64,000 bases of DNA from Streptomyces sp. ISL-10 (lineage in GTDB: Bacteria > Actinomycetota > Actinomycetes > Streptomycetales > Streptomycetaceae). Location of the stretch: the NCBI RefSeq assembly GCF_018614575.1, contig NZ_JAGGOJ010000017.1, forward strand, positions 62,001-126,000, in the 5' to 3' direction. The notes under the pieces are model-generated. The model ran no database searches and was not told where the DNA came from. It was given only the letters and a program-made list of their open reading frames with translations. Positions 7,467-17,798 of this stretch are shown piece by piece. Position 1 is the stretch's first letter. Every line of letters begins with the position of its first letter. Both the position numbers and the translations under genes were made by a program.

Positions 7467-10400
7467 CTATGGCTGATTGATCAAGGGGTAGTTCAGTCTA
7501 TACCCCTTATTACCGACAGCGGTCAAGGTGAGACTCGTCGGCACATTTCCACCGTTTCCGTAGTGCGGGATCACACTGTACAGAATCGTCTCACTCCCTT
7601 GGATACGCTCGGCTATCTCCTTCTCGATGTCCCGCATTTCCGGCGTATTGACGCGGGCATACAGGGGGACCAGATTCCTGCGGTCCTCACCGTCACCGCC
7701 CAGTCGATTTGCCAGGAGATGCCCCCTGTGCATACCGGACTTCATGCCCTTCGGGTTGTCTCCCCAGTCCTCGACGGGCCAGGGCGCCTTGGATCCCCAG
7801 ATCGCGGTGGCGTCATTGTCGGGGAAGGCAGTCTCTCCGTTGTCCTTCGTGTAGTTGAAGTCTCCCTTGTTGAGGCAGGCATGCATGCCCGTGGCACGCC
7901 CCTGGTCGTCCAGAGGCTGATAGAAGACCCAGGTCTGCCCACCGTTGAGACAGCTCGGGGGGAGGTCGCCGGAACCGATGCTCGGATCCGTCTCCACCTC
8001 TCCATCAGGGGTGAGGAAACGGCCCTTGTCGTAGTCCTTCATCTGGTACCAGCGGGACTCGGTCTCTCCGAAAATCTCGTCGACCACCGTGTCAACGGCG
8101 TCACCGACGGGATCGAAGTCGAACAACAGGCCCGATACGGAGCTGGCCAGGCCCACCGGGTTCCTCTTGCCGGCGAACTTCAGGACGTCCTTCGCGAGGT
8201 CCGTGATGGAGAAGTGGCCATCGAATTCGACGAAGCTGGTGGGGTTGCCCCCGGTGAAGGCGTACCGGTTTCCGGTGTACGGGTCCACCCCGAGGTTCAT
8301 GTCGGCCAGGGCGCCGTTGTACATGTCCCGGGTGGTGAAGCGGTTGAGCCCCGGGTTGTAGTCGCGGAAGCCCATGTCGTAGGTGCCGGACTGGGCGTCC
8401 CAGCGCTTGGCGTTGTAGCGGTAGGGGTTGTACGTCTCCTTCGTGGGTTCGTTGGCGTCCGGCTTGTCGATGCCCGTGAATTCGGACTCGTCCTCGGAGC
8501 CGTAGGCGGTGTAGCCGTACGTGGCCTTGGTGTTGCCGCTGCTGTCCGTGAGGGTCTCGACGTCGGTGTGGCTGTTGTAGCCGTAGAAGCCGTCCTCGGT
8601 CGTGCCGTCGGTGTTGTGCTTGATTTGCGACAGGCGCTCGCCCCACGGGCTGTACTGGTACGACTTGGTCAGCTCGCCGGCGACCCTCTCGTCGAGGACC
8701 TCGCCGGAAAGGCCGAGGTACTCGAAGTCGGTGGTCTTGCCGTCCGCCGTCTTCGAGGCGGTGCGGTCCAGCGGGTCGAAGGTGTATGTCGTCGACTTCA
8801 TCACGCCGGCGTCGTCCGTCTTCTGGGACTCCACGACGTGGTCGAAACCGTCGTACACGCTCCGCTCGATGACCTTGCCGCCGGAGGTGACCGACTCCTG
8901 GCGCCCGAACGGGTCGTAGTTGTAGTTGGCCGTGACGCCGGACACCGTCGCGGTCAGCAGCCGGTTGCGGTCGTATTGGTAGCTGGTGCTGGTGCCCTTG
9001 ACCGTCTGGCTGATGACGTTGGCGTTGTCGTCGTGGACGTAGGTCTCCGTGCCGGCGCCGTTGCCCGTCTTCACCGACTTGGTCAGCCGGTCGGCCGGGT
9101 CATAGGTGTAGTCGGTCTTGGAGTCGAGGTACGCCGCGTGGTTGTCGGCGTTCATCTTCTTCACCACGTCCTGCGCCTTGTTGCCGTTGGCGTCGTAGGC
9201 GTAGGTGTGCGAGGCAACCAGTGTGGTGCCGTCGGCCTTCTTCTCCGTCGTCGACTTCAGGCCGCCGTCGAGGTAGTAGGTGTGATCGACGGTGTTGCCG
9301 TTGGCCTTGGTTTCCTTGAGCTTCTGGCCGCGGTCGGTGTACGTGTACGAGGTGACCTTGGGGTCGGTGTCCGTCGCGGACTTGCCCACCGAGACCGTCT
9401 TGACCAGTTCCCGGAGGTCGTACGTGTACTTGGAGAACTGGCTGGGGTGGGTGACCGTCTCCGGCTGGCCGTTGGCGTCGTACGTGTACGACGTGGCCTT
9501 CTTCTCCGTGCCCGCCAGCGCCTCCGTCACCTTCTGAACCTGGTTGAGGCTCGTGTAGGCGACCGTGTAGGCGTCGATCCGCGACCCGGACGACGTGTCG
9601 TCGATGGACGTCATATTGCCATTGGCGTCGTAGGCGTAGCTGAAGGTCCTCTTCTCGTCGTCGGTCTCGGTGGAGTTGTCACGAACGAGCTTCACACCGT
9701 CGGCCATGACGGCACCGGACTGGCTCTGGAACACCTGCAGTCTGGCGGCGTTGCCCTGCTGGAAGTCGTACGAGCCCAGCGAGACCCACGTGCCGCCGTT
9801 GGCGTTCTGCGCGATGGTCTTGTCCGTACTGCCCGCGGCGTGCGTGACCTTGTACTTCGCGTCCGCGGCCGCGCTGGTGTTCGTGGGGTACTTCACGTAG
9901 ACGGCGTAGGTACCGCCCGTCGGGATGTTGAGGGTCCAGGCGAACGAGTCGGTGCCCGTGCCGGCGGCGTGAACCTGGTGGTCGTAGCCGTGTTGGCCTG
10001 TGAGGTCTCCCTTCGCCCAGGTTCCCGTGGAGGAGGCGTTCTGAGTGTCGGAGTTGTCGACCAGGACCACGTCCTTGCCCACAGGAACACCGTCGTCGGA
10101 GCGGGACTTGAGTTTGCCGTCGGGGTAGTACGACCACGTCATCGTGCGGTTCGACGAACCGCCGGCCGACGTCAGCGTTCTGGCCGTCTGCTGGCCCAGG
10201 GCGTTGTAGTCGTATGTGGTGGTGATGCCCCACGGGTCCGTGGAACCCTTCGCCCAGCCGTTGTCGAAGTAGTCGTAGGACGTGGTGTTGCGAACCGTCT
10301 GCCCCTCCGAGGGCGGCAGCGTGGTCTTCGCCACCCGGCCCACCGCGTCGTACACGGTCTCGGTGTAGACGTTCGGGTCGTTGTGGCGGGCGTCCGCCGG

Positions 10401-13400
10401 GTCGTACGGCTGGTACTGCCGCTTGGGCCGGTTCAGCGCGTCGTACTCGGTGCGGGCCGTGAACGCCGTGGTCGTCCCTGCCTCGACCGCCCGGGGTGTG
10501 ATCACCTTGGTCGTGTTGCCGACCTGGTCGTACTCGTACCGGGTCGTGCGGTAGGTGATGTCCGTGGTGCCACTGCGCGGGACCTTGACCTCGGTCTGCT
10601 TGCCGCGCTCGTCGTAGTCGATGAGCGTGGTGTTGTTCTCCGCGTCCGTCGTCGACGTGACCAGCGAGTCCTTGTTGTAGGCCCGCTTCGTGGTCTTGCC
10701 GGCGGCGTCCGTGACCGTCGTGACCCGGTGGTTCAGGTCGTAGGCGGTCTTGCTGGTGTAGTCGGTCGTGTCGGCGGTGGCGTTCTTCTTCGGGTCGATG
10801 ACCTTCGTCGCGTTGCCGACGTTGTCGTACTCGTAGCTGACCTTGTGACCCTCGGAGTTGACGACGGAGGTCAGCTGGTAGATCTCGTCGTAATGGTTCG
10901 TCGTGACGTAGTCCGTGGCGTCGGCGGTGGTGGCGACGCCCTTCGGCTCGGTCGTGGTCTTGAGGTTGCCGACCTTGTCGTAGGTGTAGGTCGACTTCCT
11001 CTCGCCCGAGGTGGCCGTGTCCTTCGGCCCGGTCGCCGAGACGATCTGGTCCGCCTTGTCATAGACGGCCGAGGACACCGCTCCATTGGGCGCGGTGGAC
11101 GTCGTGACGTTGTCGTTGGCGTCGTACTCGGGTGCTGTCGTAATGATCACGTCGCCCGACGCCTGGTCCTTGGGGACCGCTCGGACCAGCGGACGACCGA
11201 AGGTGTCGTACGTCTGCGTGGTCTTCTTGCCGAGGGCATCGATGACTTCGGTGACCTGGCCGCGCGCGTCGTACACGTAGGACGTGGACTCGTCCAGCGC
11301 GTCGGTGATGGTCGCCGGGTAGCCGGTCGGACCGAAGCCGCTGTACGACGTTGGGTTGCCGTTGGCGTCAGTGGCCCTGGTCAGCTGGCCGTAGGAGTTG
11401 TACTCGTACGAGGTGGTGTAGTCGCCCGCCGTGGTCGTGGCGACGCCCTTGGGGTCGGTGACCGTCTTCAGATTGCCGAAGCCGTCGTACCCGAACTGCC
11501 AGGCACGTCCTTCGGGTGAGGTCTTGCGCCACAGGTCGGCGGAGTAGCCGTCGACGCGGGTCTGATACTCGAACTTGGCCGCGTTGGCCGGGTAGGTGCC
11601 GGGCGCGCAGTCCGCGGCGGTCGGCACGCCGGCCTTGTTGTTCTCGGCGTCGCGTGACCAGAGGATGTAGCCGGTCTTCTGGTCGTAGCAGTACGCGGTC
11701 TTGGCGCCGTTCGGCTCCTCCATGTAGGTGACATTGTTGTCCGCGTCCCACGACATCTTTGTGGTCTGCGCCTTGGCGTTGGTGGTTTGCACCGGGCGGC
11801 CGAAGTCGTCGGTCACGTAGTTGGTGGCGTGCGCCTCGGCGTCGGTGACCTTGGTGTCGGTGAACTTGGTGTTCGTGGCGTTCACGGCGTAGGTGTAGCC
11901 CGTGGTGCCCTGCAGACGGTCGGTGATCGTCTTGGTCCACCAGTGGTACTTCGGGTCGTCACCGGCCTGCGGCGCGTAGTACGCCATGTTCGTCGCGTTG
12001 CCGCGCGGGTCGGTGGCCTTGACCAGTTTGACGTTCTTGTTCCCCTGCGTGGCGTCGTAGGTGAACTTGAACACCTTCGGCTGCGACGAGCCCACGCCGT
12101 CGGTGAACTGTCCGAGCAGGCCCTTGGTGGTGTAGTAGAACTCGATCTTCCGGCCCGAGATGTCCGTCATGGACTTCACGTGGTCGTAGATCTTGGAGTT
12201 GTTCAGCGCTCCGGTATCCGTGGTGAGGACTCCGGAGTCATTGACGTACTGGTAGCCGGACTGGCCCTTGGTCCAGTAGTCGACGGTCAGCGTCTGGCGA
12301 CGGGACGGGTCGGTGATGTACTTGAGGAACTTGGTCGGCTTGTTGTTGGACTTGCGCTCCTCGTACGTGAACGTCTGCGTGTTGCCGTTCTTGTCGATCG
12401 CCGACGTCATGTAGCCGTCGCAGCCGAACAGGAAGCGCGTCCCGTCCGGACGCGTCAGCGTCCAGGCGTCCGGGACCGGGTCCTTGGTCGGCTTGCAGTC
12501 CAGGCCCGACTTCATCGTGACCTTGTAGTGGACGCCCGCGGGGGCCTTCCAGACGCTGTTGACGCTGTCCCAGCGGAAGACGTGCGTGGTGCCGTCGCCG
12601 TCCGGGAGCCGGATCTCCGTCGGGTTCGGGTTGGGGTGGGAGTCCAGCGGAGCACCCAGCCGAATCGGGCCCGCGGCCTGGAACGACCAGCCGTGACCCG
12701 CCACTGTATCTGAGGTGTCCAGCGAGTTGTAGGCGAACCGAGCGAACGTGCTCAGGCCCCGGCCCGGGTTGGTGAACGCGTTGTACTGCCAGACGGTGTT
12801 GCCGGCGGCCAGGTTGTTCATGACCGTCGACCCGGCGCCGGTGTTCTTCCCGGTGTAGCTGTAGAACTTCTCCATGCCGAGGCTGTTGGAGGTCGGATCC
12901 TCGACCGCCACGTTCTGCTTCAGCGACGGGATGCCGCCGGTCCCGGCGGAAAGCCAGCTGCCGTCGGCGATCTTGCGGACGTCCCAGCCGAGCACGTACT
13001 CGTTGCGCTTGTTGCCGGAGTCCGAGTTGATCGGGGTGGCGACCTTGGCCTGGATGGTGGCCGACTTGCCCGGCAGCAGGGCCGGGATCGCCGTCTTGAG
13101 CTGGTTGCCGCCGGTCGTCACGTCCGTGCCGTCCGGGAGCTTCCAGGTGTAGGACAGCTCCCGCTCACCCGCGGCCCACGCCGAAGCGGTGGTGTTGGTG
13201 ACCGTGAACTCCACCGTGTACGTGGTGTTCGGCGTCATCCGCGCCGGGGTGGTGGGCGCGTAGTACGTGTCCTCCGTCGTGGAGTCGACGTAGATCACGC
13301 GCAGCAGCGGGCGCAGCTGCGGGTCCGGGGCGGCGGAGGACAGGAAGATGGAGCGTTCCTGCGGGCCGGTGGTGGACTCGTCCTTCAGCTTGATCAGGGT

Positions 13401-16139
13401 GCCCTTGTTGCTGGTGGGCGTCTTGACCCAGCCCTGCGTGAGAGACGTGGCGTCCCACCAGTGGCGGCCCAGGTCGGTGTTGAAGGCCGGCACGTAGTCG
13501 GAGACGACCGAGGAGTGGTCACCGCCCGCCGTGGTCCACGCGGTGGTGGAGGTGGCGTTGTTCCAGGTGGCCTGGGTCTCGGTGAAGTCCCTCGTGAGGC
13601 CGTGCAGGTTGTACTGGGCCTTGGACGTGGCGACGTCGCGCGAGGTCATCGTGGACCACAGGAAGACCCGGCTCTCCAGCACCGTGGCGGTGGTGGGGAT
13701 GGTGGTGGTGGGCCACTTGATGACCGCGCGGGTGCGGTCGTAGGTGGCGGAGTTGTTGCCCACCGTCAGCCAGTCCTGACCGACCGTGCCCTGCTCGATC
13801 GTGTTCAGGTTCGTCGTCGGCTTCAGCGACGAGAGCGTGGTGTCGGTGACACCGGCGCCGGCCTGGATGAGCCGCATGGTGCGGCCGGCCTTCGGGATGC
13901 CCACCACACGCGTCGGGGAGCCCAGCACCTGACCGTCGGCCGTCTTGACCGCGATCTGGTAGTAGTACGACTTGCCGATCTCCGCGCTGCTGGAGTCCGG
14001 CGTCGGCACCGCTGTCGTGTCCGTGTAGGTGGTCGCCGCCTTGTCGACCGGTGCCACCAGCGTCGCCGCGGAGGGGGTGAACACCTGCTGCGTGGAGCGG
14101 TGCAGTTGGTACTCGACGATGTCCAGGTTCGCGTCACCGGTGGTGTTCTTGTACGCCGCCCAGGACAGCTCCGGACCGGTGCCGTGCACGACGGTCGGCG
14201 AGTTCAGCGACGTGCCGACCTTGCCGAAGGTGACCGTCAGACGCGGGATCGTGGACGTCTCACCGCCGTAGTCGTAGTCCCCCGCCTCGTACTGCGGACC
14301 GCCCAGCGGCGCCGTCGACGACTCGTCCACGGCCTTGATGACGAAGCCGTAGTTCGGCGAGGTGCCCGAGACCCACTTCTGGACGGTGTCGCCGACCCGG
14401 AAGTTGTGCCACTGGTTGTACTCGCCGACGTCCTTGCGGATCTGCGCCGGGTTGACCAGCCGGACCGCATCCGCGATCGTCCGCTTCGTGGAGTCACCGG
14501 TGTCGCCGAGGACGATCTTGCCGGTGTTGCCCTTGGCGAAGTCGATCTGCGTGGTGCCGAGCTGACGCCAGCCGGTCGTGCCGGTGGCCTGGTTGACCGT
14601 GAAGTTCGCGGTCGGCTCGGCCGAGGTCACCGCGTACGGGGCGGCCGTCGCGCCGTCCGTCTGCACCGGGGTGTGGACCTCGACCTTGTAGTCGGCGGCC
14701 TCGGGTACCGGCGGCTGCCAGGTGTACGACTCACCGGTCGCGGTGTTCTTGTTGTACGCGTAGTCGCTCGCGTAGCCGGTGCCGGTGACCCGCGGCCACT
14801 CGCCGACGGCGGCCGTGCCGGTGTCACCGTCGTCCATCAGGACCGTGGTCGCCGACTGTTCGCCCACGAAGGTGCTGGTCTTCTCCCACGTCGCCGTGGT
14901 CTCCTCCCACGCACCGGTCGCCCGGCGGACCTCCACATCCACATTCGTGGAACCGGAGGTGTGGACCTGGTCGAAGTACATCGACAGCTGAGCCGTGTCG
15001 ATCTTCGAACCGGCCGGGATCTCGTCCAGCGGGAACTTGATCAGAGAACGGGCGATCCCCGTACTGCTGGTCTTGCCCGCCGACATGTCCCACGTGCTGT
15101 TGAAGTTCGTCGTCGGCGCGTCCGAACGGACCATGACGTCCTGCGACTCGGAGGCCGACGGAGCGATGGTGATCGTCGGGTCGATCACGACCGGGTACTG
15201 CCGCTCCGGCGCCGCCAGCCACTTCGCGTCCGGCGTGACCGTCAGCCGCCACTGCTTGCCGTGCCGGCTCAGCTCCTGCGACACCTTCGCGCTGTACGAC
15301 GTGCCGTACGGGGACGCCTTGTCCTTCTTCTCGTCCGTCATGAACGCCGGCGGGATCACCAGCACCGGGTTCGCCGGGTCCTCGCCGAACAGGGCGATCG
15401 AACCGTCGCCCCGCTCCTTCGGCTCCAGAGCGCCCGCGTCCAGCGTGAACACGAACTTCACCGTCGCATCCGGGCGTTCCGCGAGGGTGATGTTCTCCTT
15501 CACCCGGCCCGCACCCACCTGGTACGACACATCCGCACCGGACGCCAGACCCTTGTAGGTGACCGTGTCGCCCTTCGCGGACGGCGCGACGCCCTTGGCC
15601 GCACCCTCCAGACCGAGCGTGACCGCCTGGCCCGCGGCCGTCTCGAAACGCACCAGCCTGGATGCGTCCGAACCGAACCAGCTGCGGCCGGTGTTGGTCG
15701 TGTTCGCGAAGTCGAAGCCCTTCGCGTCGCTCGGGCGCACCGTCGTGTCGATCGGCTTCCACGACGAACCCGACCGGTACGACACGGGCTTCGCCGACAG
15801 CTCGGCCTCCACCCGCCCGTCCGACATCTGCCAGAACCGCGCCTGCGGCGTACGCCGCTCCGTCAGCTCCTCGACCCGCTTGGCGGGAGGCAGCTTCTCG
15901 CCCTTCGGCAGCTTCTCCCGGCTCGGTATCTCGAGCTTTCCACCGACAGGAGGCTTGTCCCCCTTTTCGCCCTCTTCGTCGTCCGAGAACCAGCCCGCTA
16001 TGGTGTCGACAACACCCTTGCCGTCATCCTTCTCTGGCACAGACGGCGGGGCCGCGTAAGCGACCTGCGGCAGCAGCGTTCCCGCCACCACGGCCGACAC
16101 CACCAAACAGGAGATGTATCTCCTGTGTGGAACTTTCAC
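7467..16139 (-). CDS. Secreted RHS/YD-repeat polymorphic toxin with nuclease tip
   Basis: 2890 residues from a GTG at 16139 with GGAAAGG seven bases upstream; the chosen start directly precedes a signal peptide ending near VAYAAPP. Domains in order: a signal peptide and a charged linker; a DNRLRE-type domain (about 335-440); a golvesin-like domain (about 445-570); a second DNRLRE domain (about 760-950) and an Ig-like segment; about 1260 to 2520, RHS/YD repeats, interrupted by a second golvesin-like domain (about 2025-2150); the RHS core with FRDYNPGLNRFTTRDM near 2600; and a variable C-terminal tip. The tip holds HRGHLLANRLGGDG and NLVPLYARVN near 2806-2835, matching DNA/RNA non-specific endonucleases (Endonuclea_NS_2 type). 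The YD barrel is expected to encapsulate the tip until release by cleavage. It is in an operon with the SUKH gene. Confidence 0.93.
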   Translation of the reverse strand: MKVPHRRYISCLVVSAVVAGTLLPQVAYAAPPSVPEKDDGKGVVDTIAGWFSDDEEGEKGDKPPVGGKLEIPSREKLPKGEKLPPAKRVEELTERRTPQARFWQMSDGRVEAELSAKPVSYRSGSSWKPIDTTVRPSDAKGFDFANTTNTGRSWFGSDASRLVRFETAAGQAVTLGLEGAAKGVAPSAKGDTVTYKGLASGADVSYQVGAGRVKENITLAERPDATVKFVFTLDAGALEPKERGDGSIALFGEDPANPVLVIPPAFMTDEKKDKASPYGTSYSAKVSQELSRHGKQWRLTVTPDAKWLAAPERQYPVVIDPTITIAPSASESQDVMVRSDAPTTNFNSTWDMSAGKTSSTGIARSLIKFPLDEIPAGSKIDTAQLSMYFDQVHTSGSTNVDVEVRRATGAWEETTATWEKTSTFVGEQSATTVLMDDGDTGTAAVGEWPRVTGTGYASDYAYNKNTATGESYTWQPPVPEAADYKVEVHTPVQTDGATAAPYAVTSAEPTANFTVNQATGTTGWRQLGTTQIDFAKGNTGKIVLGDTGDSTKRTIADAVRLVNPAQIRKDVGEYNQWHNFRVGDTVQKWVSGTSPNYGFVIKAVDESSTAPLGGPQYEAGDYDYGGETSTIPRLTVTFGKVGTSLNSPTVVHGTGPELSWAAYKNTTGDANLDIVEYQLHRSTQQVFTPSAATLVAPVDKAATTYTDTTAVPTPDSSSAEIGKSYYYQIAVKTADGQVLGSPTRVVGIPKAGRTMRLIQAGAGVTDTTLSSLKPTTNLNTIEQGTVGQDWLTVGNNSATYDRTRAVIKWPTTTIPTTATVLESRVFLWSTMTSRDVATSKAQYNLHGLTRDFTETQATWNNATSTTAWTTAGGDHSSVVSDYVPAFNTDLGRHWWDATSLTQGWVKTPTSNKGTLIKLKDESTTGPQERSIFLSSAAPDPQLRPLLRVIYVDSTTEDTYYAPTTPARMTPNTTYTVEFTVTNTTASAWAAGERELSYTWKLPDGTDVTTGGNQLKTAIPALLPGKSATIQAKVATPINSDSGNKRNEYVLGWDVRKIADGSWLSAGTGGIPSLKQNVAVEDPTSNSLGMEKFYSYTGKNTGAGSTVMNNLAAGNTVWQYNAFTNPGRGLSTFARFAYNSLDTSDTVAGHGWSFQAAGPIRLGAPLDSHPNPNPTEIRLPDGDGTTHVFRWDSVNSVWKAPAGVHYKVTMKSGLDCKPTKDPVPDAWTLTRPDGTRFLFGCDGYMTSAIDKNGNTQTFTYEERKSNNKPTKFLKYITDPSRRQTLTVDYWTKGQSGYQYVNDSGVLTTDTGALNNSKIYDHVKSMTDISGRKIEFYYTTKGLLGQFTDGVGSSQPKVFKFTYDATQGNKNVKLVKATDPRGNATNMAYYAPQAGDDPKYHWWTKTITDRLQGTTGYTYAVNATNTKFTDTKVTDAEAHATNYVTDDFGRPVQTTNAKAQTTKMSWDADNNVTYMEEPNGAKTAYCYDQKTGYILWSRDAENNKAGVPTAADCAPGTYPANAAKFEYQTRVDGYSADLWRKTSPEGRAWQFGYDGFGNLKTVTDPKGVATTTAGDYTTSYEYNSYGQLTRATDANGNPTSYSGFGPTGYPATITDALDESTSYVYDARGQVTEVIDALGKKTTQTYDTFGRPLVRAVPKDQASGDVIITTAPEYDANDNVTTSTAPNGAVSSAVYDKADQIVSATGPKDTATSGERKSTYTYDKVGNLKTTTEPKGVATTADATDYVTTNHYDEIYQLTSVVNSEGHKVSYEYDNVGNATKVIDPKKNATADTTDYTSKTAYDLNHRVTTVTDAAGKTTKRAYNKDSLVTSTTDAENNTTLIDYDERGKQTEVKVPRSGTTDITYRTTRYEYDQVGNTTKVITPRAVEAGTTTAFTARTEYDALNRPKRQYQPYDPADARHNDPNVYTETVYDAVGRVAKTTLPPSEGQTVRNTTSYDYFDNGWAKGSTDPWGITTTYDYNALGQQTARTLTSAGGSSNRTMTWSYYPDGKLKSRSDDGVPVGKDVVLVDNSDTQNASSTGTWAKGDLTGQHGYDHQVHAAGTGTDSFAWTLNIPTGGTYAVYVKYPTNTSAAADAKYKVTHAAGSTDKTIAQNANGGTWVSLGSYDFQQGNAARLQVFQSQSGAVMADGVKLVRDNSTETDDEKRTFSYAYDANGNMTSIDDTSSGSRIDAYTVAYTSLNQVQKVTEALAGTEKKATSYTYDANGQPETVTHPSQFSKYTYDLRELVKTVSVGKSATDTDPKVTSYTYTDRGQKLKETKANGNTVDHTYYLDGGLKSTTEKKADGTTLVASHTYAYDANGNKAQDVVKKMNADNHAAYLDSKTDYTYDPADRLTKSVKTGNGAGTETYVHDDNANVISQTVKGTSTSYQYDRNRLLTATVSGVTANYNYDPFGRQESVTSGGKVIERSVYDGFDHVVESQKTDDAGVMKSTTYTFDPLDRTASKTADGKTTDFEYLGLSGEVLDERVAGELTKSYQYSPWGERLSQIKHNTDGTTEDGFYGYNSHTDVETLTDSSGNTKATYGYTAYGSEDESEFTGIDKPDANEPTKETYNPYRYNAKRWDAQSGTYDMGFRDYNPGLNRFTTRDMYNGALADMNLGVDPYTGNRYAFTGGNPTSFVEFDGHFSITDLAKDVLKFAGKRNPVGLASSVSGLLFDFDPVGDAVDTVVDEIFGETESRWYQMKDYDKGRFLTPDGEVETDPSIGSGDLPPSCLNGGQTWVFYQPLDDQGRATGMHACLNKGDFNYTKDNGETAFPDNDATAIWGSKAPWPVEDWGDNPKGMKSGMHRGHLLANRLGGDGEDRRNLVPLYARVNTPEMRDIEKEIAERIQGSETILYSVIPHYGNGGNVPTSLTLTAVGNKGYRLNYPLINQP

Positions 16140-16489
16140 GTCAATACCTTTCCGCACTGCGGGGCCGATTCCCCGCAGGCGGAAGGGATCCGCACACGGA
16201 AAAGCGGCATGCCGAGTAAGCCCCACCGGAGGTTTCCGATGCAGCCTGAATCCGTGCCGCTCCTCTGCACGTGAGTAGGGATCGGACCAACTCACGAGCG
16301 CGGCAGGGGATTATTGATCAGGGAAGTGACGTGGCGTCAAGCCGACGGACATTCAGGGCAACACGCAGGTAGGCCAGTTGCTTCGCCCTCTTTTGTCCAT
16401 GTGCTCGCGCGGCGTGCCACGCGTGGTGTATAACCGCCCGGTTCGACGTCACCCGATTCAGCCGACTCACCGAAAGCCGGGCCCCGTTC
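16140..16489. promoter_or_regulatory. Divergent promoter region between RHS toxin and MmpS-like gene
   Basis: No gene is supported in these 350 bp. For the plus-strand gene a good -10 hexamer TATAAC lies at 16429-16434, immediately preceded by the perfect palindrome CCACGCGTGG (16417-16426), a possible operator. A second inverted repeat, TGACGTGGCGTCA, lies at 16327-16339. The leader of the RHS gene on the minus strand carries only the ribosome site noted for that gene. Confidence 0.5.
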
Positions 16490-17089
16490 ATGTCATCCAA
16501 GGAATCCACGGAAAGCGCAGAGCCGACGGGAAAGTCCGACGAGACTCCGGACACGGAAACCGCCGAAGCGGAAACGACCGGCGCGGCGACCGACACTGCG
16601 ACCGGCGCGGAGAAGACCGACGCAGACGCGAATGAAGAGCGAACGCCGGACACCGGGGCGGCGAACGAGAGCCCGAAGAAGAGCGCCGGCGGCCGGGCAG
16701 GAGTGGCGATCGCCGCCGTCCTGCTCCTCGCATGCGGCGGGCTCGTCGGCTACGGCGTGCTCGACACCGAGGAGAAGCCGAAGCCCCCGGCTGTGCCGAC
16801 CGCCGCGGTGACGTACGAGGTCACGGGCGAGGGTCCGGTCGAGATCTCGTACCTCGCCCGCAGCGAGGACGGCACGGCAACCGTCGTCCGGGATGCCGAG
16901 CTTCCGTGGAAGAAGACCGTCCAGGTGCCGCTGGGCAAGCCGCCGACCATCGCCATCGTCCTCGGCGACAAGGGCGGCCAGGCGGCCTGCACGCTCGCGA
17001 TCCAGGGCAAGCACGTCCAACGAGCCACGGCCATGGGAGAGTTCGGCCGCGCCACCTGCGCGGGCGAGCTGCCCGCCACCGACAACTGA
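16490..17089 (+). CDS. MmpS-like membrane protein with long acidic N-terminal tail
   Basis: 199 residues. The N-terminal ~65 residues are Thr/Glu/Asp/Ala-rich and unstructured, and should be cytoplasmic. A single transmembrane helix follows (about 70-90, AGVAIAAVLLLACGGLVGYG). The extracellular C-terminus has the MmpS-type beta fold (VTYEVTGEGPVEISYLAR, then a strand-rich stretch and CTLAIQGKHV). MmpS proteins accompany MmpL exporters in mycobacteria, but no MmpL gene is in the window, so its partner is unknown. It is divergent from the RHS toxin gene. Confidence 0.8.
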   Translation: MSSKESTESAEPTGKSDETPDTETAEAETTGAATDTATGAEKTDADANEERTPDTGAANESPKKSAGGRAGVAIAAVLLLACGGLVGYGVLDTEEKPKPPAVPTAAVTYEVTGEGPVEISYLARSEDGTATVVRDAELPWKKTVQVPLGKPPTIAIVLGDKGGQAACTLAIQGKHVQRATAMGEFGRATCAGELPATDN

Positions 17090-17279
17090 TCATCACGCTG
17101 GGCAGGGCACGGGCCCTGGTGGATGGCCCCGTCAGCACCCGCTGACCGCTCATGGCAGCCGGCGCGTCACTGGTCGCGGCACGCCGATCACGCACTTCGC
17201 GAAGAGGGTTCAAGCAGTTCTGCGTGACTCGATCGAGGTCCCAGCCCACCTCGGGAGGTCTTCGTTGCCGCTTCCGCGA

Positions 17280-17798
17280 CTAGGGCCGGGCGCGCGCCCT
17301 GCGGGAGAGCGCCGCGCGCAGCACCCGCCGGCCCTCGGTGGACAGGTCCATGGCGCGGCGCAGACCGGTGCCCCCCTCGGTGGCGGTGAGGATCTCCAGG
17401 ATCTGGATCTGGCGCCGCCGCTCCCCCGCGACGAGGGGCCCGTCTTCGCCGCCCGACGGGTCGAGGTCCCGGTGGACCTCGAGCGCCAGGGCGGAGCAGG
17501 CCTTCGCCCACTCGGCGAGGTGCCCGGCCACCCATTCCGAGGGCGCCGCGCCGATCATGCGCCGTACAGGCGCGGCCGCCTGGTCCGCCGCGGGGGCGGC
17601 GTCGAGCGCGGCCCTCGCGTCGGCGAGCCGTTCGGTCCAGCCGTCCTCGCCCGCGGCGATGCCCGACCAGAGAGGGCGCAGCGCATCCGACTCGTCGGCG
17701 AGGAGCGGCAGGCAACGGTCCAGACAGGCGAGCCCGCTCGCGGCGAGAGCGCGCTCATCCGCCTCGGCGATCAGTTCCGTCAGGCTATTGGACGTCAT
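17280..17798 (-). CDS. Hypothetical helical protein
   Basis: 172 residues from the ATG at 17798, which has GGGAGG seven bases upstream; longer readings through an in-frame start near 17906 lack a ribosome site. It is all-helical and Ala/Glu/Arg-rich with no membrane segment. A recognisable stretch is IGAAPSEWVAGHLAEWAKAC in the middle, with QIQILEILTATEGGTGLR near residue 130. I do not know the family. It stands alone between an MmpS-like gene and a DUF4328-like gene. Confidence 0.75.
   Translation of the reverse strand: MTSNSLTELIAEADERALAASGLACLDRCLPLLADESDALRPLWSGIAAGEDGWTERLADARAALDAAPAADQAAAPVRRMIGAAPSEWVAGHLAEWAKACSALALEVHRDLDPSGGEDGPLVAGERRRQIQILEILTATEGGTGLRRAMDLSTEGRRVLRAALSRRARARP

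Noticed and set aside
7452..11519. 1355-codon plus-strand open frame across the RHS gene
   Set aside because: It is antisense to YD repeats and is Val/Arg/Gly-rich without domains; high GC makes long antisense frames common. The same applies to the 937-codon frame at 13461-16274.
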